From positions 1-64,000 of the forward strand of contig JBFMBX010000003.1 in NCBI GenBank assembly GCA_040754815.1: 64,000 nucleotides of DNA, given 5' to 3'. A program made the translations under genes and the position numbers. Of the stretch, positions 59,617 through 64,000 are shown piece by piece. How positions within the stretch are numbered: the first letter of the stretch is position 1; every line of letters starts with the position of its first letter. The notes under the pieces are model-generated. The model saw only the letters and a program-made list of their open reading frames with translations, had not been told where the DNA came from and ran no database searches. Origin of the DNA: Bellilinea sp040754815 (GTDB lineage Bacteria; Chloroflexota; Anaerolineae; Anaerolineales; Anaerolineaceae).

Positions 59617-62555
59617 GCCTGCCCTCTCTTACTAGATCCGTTTGAGCCGTTTTTTCTCTTCTGGTTAACAGTCGAATCTACATTGGTTTCGACCTTGGGA
59701 TGGGTTTCTTTGTCTTCTTTCCAAATTACCTGAGCATGGCTGGCGTTCAAGGCGCGTTTCAGTTCCTGAACGGCAATTTCGATCATTGCGTTGGGATCGT
59801 TTGTGGATCGGATTTTACTGGTAATTTCCAGCACACGGCGCTCGCGTTCGGCGCGCTGGATAGTTTTTTCCAGCAGGCGGGCGTTTTCCAGCGCCAGTCC
59901 GACCTGATCGGCCACTGCCTGGATGGAACGAATTTCCTCATCGTTCCAAACCCGGTCGGTGATTTGATCATCCTCGATATGGATTACACCAATGATTTCA
60001 CCGCGCAACCTCACCGGCACGGAAAGGGCGGCAGGCTGGTTTTCTCTGGCAGGACGTACCTGCGGTTCCCCTGATTTAAGGGCAGTAGCAACCTCTTGTT
60101 CGCGAATTTCTTCAAGGGCAATCAAGCCGTGGGGCGTGGCGCGGTAACCCAATACGGTTCTCTGTCTGGCTTCTTTGCTCCATTCCTGCTGGAGGTAAAG
60201 GCGGTGAACCCTTTGAGATTCTTCCAATGCCTGTAGAGTTTCGGTGTAAAGCCGGTTGTTCAGAATGGCAATGGCGATCTGATCGGCCAGAATGCTGAAC
60301 AATTCAATATCTTCTTGAGTAAATGCGTTGGAAACGGTACTTTGCACATCCAGTGCACCGATGATTTCGTTATTGGCTTTTAGCGGTAAAGCCATTTCGG
60401 AGCGAGTGTGTGGTAAATCGGGATTATTGAAGAAAACTGCGTCTTGCCCCACATCGGTGGCAATGCGGGGCTCGCCCGTGCCGGTTACATAACCCACAAT
60501 ACCAACCTGTCCCACTTTCAATCGGTGCTGGCGGGCGAGCATTCTTTTACCACCCTCGGAATTGGCAGCGCGCAAAACAGCATATTCTTTTTGTTCATCC
60601 AGCAGGAATACCCCTACATGATAGAACCCAAAACGTTCACTGATCAGCACGGTTAACTGGTTGAGTAAATTTTCCAGTTTTTGGGTGGAAACAATTCCTC
60701 GCGCTACATCCGAAACAGTCTGTAACTGGCGGGTTCGGTATAACAGGGCTTCGTTTTGCTGAGCCAGTTCCTGAGTTCGTTCGCGGACGCGGTCTTCAAG
60801 GGTGTTGATGAGATTTTTCAGCTGGTTGGTCATGTAGTTGAAGGCTTGAGCCAGTTTGCCGATTTCATCGCTGGTTTCTACTTCTGCCTGCGCTTCCAGA
60901 TCGCCAGAAGAAATCAAGTCCGCCGTTTGCTGCAAACGAATGATGGGGCGGCTGAATGAGCCGGAAACTGCACTGGCAATCAGACCAACCAATCCGGCGA
61001 TCAAGGTTGAAATGAGGATGGATAATCTCCCCTGCCGTTGGACGAGGCCGGCAAAGGTGGTTTGTTCGCGTACAAAAACGAGATACCATGGCTTGGAACT
61101 CAGGCGGGTGATGGCGCCAATTTCAGGGTGAGTGGGGTCATCAGGATGAAATTCTGTCGTGAAAAATGGAGAATTGAGGTAATTTTCCAAACCGGCAGAT
61201 AATCCAACGTCATTGGTGCTCATCGCGTAGAGGGGAAGGTTGGGGACACGATTGGATTGAATCAAGCGCCCCATCAAATCCGAAGGTAGCGGCATGACCA
61301 GTTTGTAAAGATTATTGGGGGTTAGCGTATCACCAATGCGTAAATAATTCTCATCCAGTAGAATAGGATAAGAACGAGTACCCACAAGATTTACTTCTTC
61401 TTCTAGTAATTCCTGCAGCACCAGCGCATCGAATTGAGCACGTAAAACGCCGATTACCTGCTGGCGCTGGTTGCGGATTGGGCTGGAAAAATAAATGTAA
61501 CCGTTCGGGTACCGGGGGTCAAAAATAACCGGTGAGGCGTATATCTGACCGGTATTGACAGGCAAAGTGAAGTAATCAAATTGCGATTCGTCTTTTCCAA
61601 TCTGGAGAGGATTGATATCCAAAACTGATTTACCGTCAATATCTATAAGACCATACGAGCGAAGGTAGCGCTGTTGGCGTGAGGATAATGACCGCAAAGC
61701 AAGGCTGGCAGCGATTTCTTGTGAACTATCTGCCCGATAAACTGGTGATAAGGAAAGATATTGGGAAAAAACACTCAGCGAAGCCTCACTGGCGATGGAT
61801 TGTTGATTGGTTTCAAAGAAGGCATCCACTTTGGAAGCGGTTTGTTGAGCAGCCAGTAAAAGCACCTGATTGGTTTGATTGCGCAGGGCATCTTGAAAGA
61901 ATCGTGAATTGATGATGGAAATTACCAGCAGCGGCACAATGGCAATAGCCAGAGAAATGGTCAGCAGTTTGATACGCAAGGTGGCAGAAAGAACTTCCAG
62001 CATCAACAAAATGATGTACACCATCAAAAGAACGCCCAGAATTACCGGTAAATACAATTCGATTTGGGGCAGACTGACTTGAGAAACGGGCAGAAAGTTG
62101 CCAGCAATGACCACAAAAAGGGCTGAAAAGAATGCGAAAGTGATGCCCCTATCTCGATTTTGACCTTCCAGTGCGCCAGTAACCAAGAGGGTTAAACCAA
62201 GAAATACAAGGATGGACAAAGGCAGCGCAATATTAACGACAAGTGCGCTGAAGGCGACGGCAACAATTGAGATAGCGGTAAACAGCAGGTAGGCCCGTTT
62301 TTCTGCGACATTTCTTTCGGGAAAAGTTGCGGCAAAAAGCCCAACCAGAAAAGTGGCTGCATTTACGAAAGTCAGGATAAAAATTTGCCAGTAGGGTTGC
62401 TCAAAAGAGGTGATTAGGAAAATCAGGGTGATGAAGCCAAAGAAAATGGATGCAATTCGGGCAATGCCAGCCGCATAGCGATCGCGCCGGTATGTCGGTT
62501 CGACATCCTGCTGGGAGATTAACCTCATGATATTGCTTTGATAACCAATGTTCAT
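59613..62555 (-). CDS. Membrane sensor with Cache, HAMP and two GAF domains, no kinase core
   Basis: 980 aa. About seven hydrophobic segments in the first 215 residues, an extracytoplasmic double-Cache-like domain (about 235-510), another membrane helix, HAMP (SRPIIRLQQTADLISSGDLEAQAEVETSDEIGKL read as the linker), a coiled coil, GAF (RFGFYHVGVFLLDEQ, GIVGYVTGTGEPRIA) and a second GAF (about 780-900). It ends in a basic Ser/Gly-rich tail. No HisKA, GGDEF or methyl-accepting domain is present, so output must pass through a partner. GGAGG lies 4 nt before its ATG, inside the upstream gene's end. Confidence 0.9.
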   Translation of the reverse strand: MNIGYQSNIMRLISQQDVEPTYRRDRYAAGIARIASIFFGFITLIFLITSFEQPYWQIFILTFVNAATFLVGLFAATFPERNVAEKRAYLLFTAISIVAVAFSALVVNIALPLSILVFLGLTLLVTGALEGQNRDRGITFAFFSALFVVIAGNFLPVSQVSLPQIELYLPVILGVLLMVYIILLMLEVLSATLRIKLLTISLAIAIVPLLVISIINSRFFQDALRNQTNQVLLLAAQQTASKVDAFFETNQQSIASEASLSVFSQYLSLSPVYRADSSQEIAASLALRSLSSRQQRYLRSYGLIDIDGKSVLDINPLQIGKDESQFDYFTLPVNTGQIYASPVIFDPRYPNGYIYFSSPIRNQRQQVIGVLRAQFDALVLQELLEEEVNLVGTRSYPILLDENYLRIGDTLTPNNLYKLVMPLPSDLMGRLIQSNRVPNLPLYAMSTNDVGLSAGLENYLNSPFFTTEFHPDDPTHPEIGAITRLSSKPWYLVFVREQTTFAGLVQRQGRLSILISTLIAGLVGLIASAVSGSFSRPIIRLQQTADLISSGDLEAQAEVETSDEIGKLAQAFNYMTNQLKNLINTLEDRVRERTQELAQQNEALLYRTRQLQTVSDVARGIVSTQKLENLLNQLTVLISERFGFYHVGVFLLDEQKEYAVLRAANSEGGKRMLARQHRLKVGQVGIVGYVTGTGEPRIATDVGQDAVFFNNPDLPHTRSEMALPLKANNEIIGALDVQSTVSNAFTQEDIELFSILADQIAIAILNNRLYTETLQALEESQRVHRLYLQQEWSKEARQRTVLGYRATPHGLIALEEIREQEVATALKSGEPQVRPARENQPAALSVPVRLRGEIIGVIHIEDDQITDRVWNDEEIRSIQAVADQVGLALENARLLEKTIQRAERERRVLEITSKIRSTNDPNAMIEIAVQELKRALNASHAQVIWKEDKETHPKVETNVDSTVNQKRKNGSNGSSKRGQA

Positions 62556-64000
62556 GCAACCTCCACTGGATAATCTTTGTGATCCACTTCTTCTGGCGGC
62601 AAAATTTGGATAACCACTTCGCGCAAGCCGAGTTTCTGGCGGATCTGCTGGGCTGTTATCCGCAAGATGTTTTCAATATCGGTTGTTGAACGAACCTGCG
62701 TTGAGAGATCACCGATTAAGTGTTCTCTTTCAGCACGAAGCTGTAATTCTTCCAACAGACGCGCCGTTTCCAGCGCAGAGCCCAATCGTTCAGCGGTTGT
62801 GCGGATCAGGCGTTGAATTTCAGGTGTTGGCTGACCGCCCTTGATTTGAACCTGTAACATGCCAATGGCTTCACCCCGGCTGTGAAGCGGAATCTGAATG
62901 CTTTGAGGAGAGGACGGTGTATCAAGGGTAGTGGTTGTGACAATCGGTTCAATCCGTTTTTGACCCGGCTGGTAGCGAAAACCGCGAATTTGCCGTGCAC
63001 TGCGAATGAAATTTCGCCAGCTTCTTCTGGCTTCTGAACGGTAACCGCTTTCCAGATCTTCCACGGTTTGTTGAAGTTCGTTGATCAGGCGAATGCGTTC
63101 AAGCGCGACGGCTAGTTGATTGGCAATCATCTGAAAAGATTGGATATCCGCCTGAGTGAAGGCTTCGGGTTCGGTGGATTGAATATCCAGCGCACCAAGC
63201 ACGCGTTCGCCTATTTTGATTGGCAGTGCAATTTCAGAGCGGGTGAAGGGGAGCAGCGGATTGCGGAAATGGACGGCATCTTTACCGACATCCAGCGCAA
63301 TGCGTGCTTCGCCACGAGCGACTACATTCCCTACGATACCTTCTTCGCCCTTTTTCAAGCGGTGCCCCTGAGCAAGCATCTTCTCACCTGCTTCACCTAA
63401 AGCGGAAACCAGCACAGCATATTCATCGGCTTCATCCATCAAGAAAATACCGGCATGATAATATCCCAGCCGGTCGCGGATAAGCTGAATGGTGGTTCTG
63501 AAGAGGTTGCTCTGGTCGGTTTCCATTGAAATTTGATGTGCTATCTCGCCGGCGGTTTCCATTAATCGGGTTTGGCGGGTGAGGAGTCGAGTTCGTTCTT
63601 CGATGCGCGCTTCTAAATTTTTCCTTTCCTCTTCCAGAATGCGGGAGAGTTCTTTTTCAGCGGATGCGGCTTTATAAAAGGAGCGAGAAAGATAACCGAT
63701 AATGATGGCAATCATCCAGTTGGCAAACAAAAAGACCAGACCGCTGATGGCGATGGCGGAAAGGTTGGTGGAAACGACCTGAAGGCGCAGTTGAGGTAAG
63801 AATCCCGATGAGCGTAAAAAGCCACCAATCACGATGAGGAAAAGACTGAAAAGAAATGTGAACCTGCCGGGTTTTTCGCCCCAAAAAGCATAAGCACTTT
63901 GAACGGCGATAAGCAGGAAAAACAGGCTGGCACTATGAGGCCCCCAAAAAACCATTGCAATGCTGCCGAAGATCAGATAAAAAACCACCAGTGAAACAAC
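62552..64000 (-). CDS. Membrane GAF-domain sensor (5' end beyond the window)
   Basis: At least 482 residues; the frame stays open to the right edge, so the true start is probably outside. GTG 63988 is a possible start but the first membrane helix already begins there. Four hydrophobic segments in the first 115 residues, a coiled coil (SAEKELSRILEEERKNLEARIEE read as helix), a full GAF (RLGYYHAGIFLMDEADEY, GIVGNVVARGEARIA, FTRSEIALPI) closely related to the GAF of the next gene, and a second, shorter GAF-like part (about 330-440). No kinase domain. Its stop overlaps the next start (ATGA). Confidence 0.85.
   Translation of the reverse strand, partial: VVSLVVFYLIFGSIAMVFWGPHSASLFFLLIAVQSAYAFWGEKPGRFTFLFSLFLIVIGGFLRSSGFLPQLRLQVVSTNLSAIAISGLVFLFANWMIAIIIGYLSRSFYKAASAEKELSRILEEERKNLEARIEERTRLLTRQTRLMETAGEIAHQISMETDQSNLFRTTIQLIRDRLGYYHAGIFLMDEADEYAVLVSALGEAGEKMLAQGHRLKKGEEGIVGNVVARGEARIALDVGKDAVHFRNPLLPFTRSEIALPIKIGERVLGALDIQSTEPEAFTQADIQSFQMIANQLAVALERIRLINELQQTVEDLESGYRSEARRSWRNFIRSARQIRGFRYQPGQKRIEPIVTTTTLDTPSSPQSIQIPLHSRGEAIGMLQVQIKGGQPTPEIQRLIRTTAERLGSALETARLLEELQLRAEREHLIGDLSTQVRSTTDIENILRITAQQIRQKLGLREVVIQILPPEEVDHKDYPVEVA

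Overview
The window looks like the chromosome of a strictly anaerobic, fermentative Chloroflexota bacterium, probably class Anaerolineae. This is inferred from gene content and protein style: a Suf operon led by a four-cysteine SufR, soluble [NiFe]-hydrogenase and formate dehydrogenase with NuoE/NuoF-type diaphorases, many multi-GAF sensor proteins, a type II IPP isomerase, and a lipoprotein with a Thr/Pro linker. No 16S gene or species marker is present, so the placement is inference. I see no phage genes, insertion sequences or CRISPR arrays.

Layout. (1) 193-3065, plus strand: TlpA-like thioredoxin, an Lgt-fold membrane protein, a FolM/PTR1-type pteridine reductase and a FolB-FolK fusion, facing folE (minus) tail to tail. 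(2) 3773-5823, minus: prenyl diphosphate synthase and type II IPP isomerase. (3) 6027-13722: an SCP2-like protein, then sufR and a MIP18/SufT-like gene (minus), divergent from sufC-sufB-sufD-(unknown 98 aa)-sufS-sufU-Rieske (plus). The suf operon ends in a strong intrinsic terminator. The divergent promoters share an inverted repeat. (4) 13766-17804: PIG-L deacetylase, methyltransferase, a zinc-ribbon membrane protein and a beta-lactamase-fold serine hydrolase.

(5) 17810-40738, all minus: a roughly 23-kb superoperon. In transcription order it has a regulatory module (DRTGG, CBS-HATPase, DRTGG, PHP), NuoE, HATPase, thioredoxin-like ferredoxin, NuoF, a second NuoE and NuoF, a FocA formate channel, formate dehydrogenase alpha subunit, a NuoG/HoxU-like subunit, [NiFe] hydrogenase small and large subunits, maturation protease, a lone cyclic-nucleotide-binding domain, and hypA-B-F-C-D-E. 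Together these would interconvert formate, H2 and NAD(P)H in the cytoplasm and mature the hydrogenase.

(6) 40958-48516: hisS and tRNA-His(GTG), followed by tandem partial copies of the tRNA 3' half, then a Dpp/Opp-type peptide ABC transporter. Its binding lipoprotein appears to be circularly permuted. (7) 48937-51320: a receiver-GAF histidine kinase and an OmpR-type regulator. (8) 51323-64000, minus: two membrane GAF sensors, a ParA-like ATPase, a 1617-aa multi-GAF hybrid kinase, a threonine-synthase-like enzyme fused to a receiver domain, and a DMT-family transporter, probably one operon.

The strongest leads are the permuted binding protein, the threonine synthase-receiver fusion directly downstream of the giant kinase, the tRNA-His-derived repeats, the formate/hydrogen superoperon, the shared sufR/suf operator-promoter, and promoters whose -10 boxes lie 6-7 nt before the start codon (probable leaderless mRNAs). 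Stop codons of four convergent gene pairs touch or overlap, leaving no room for terminators.
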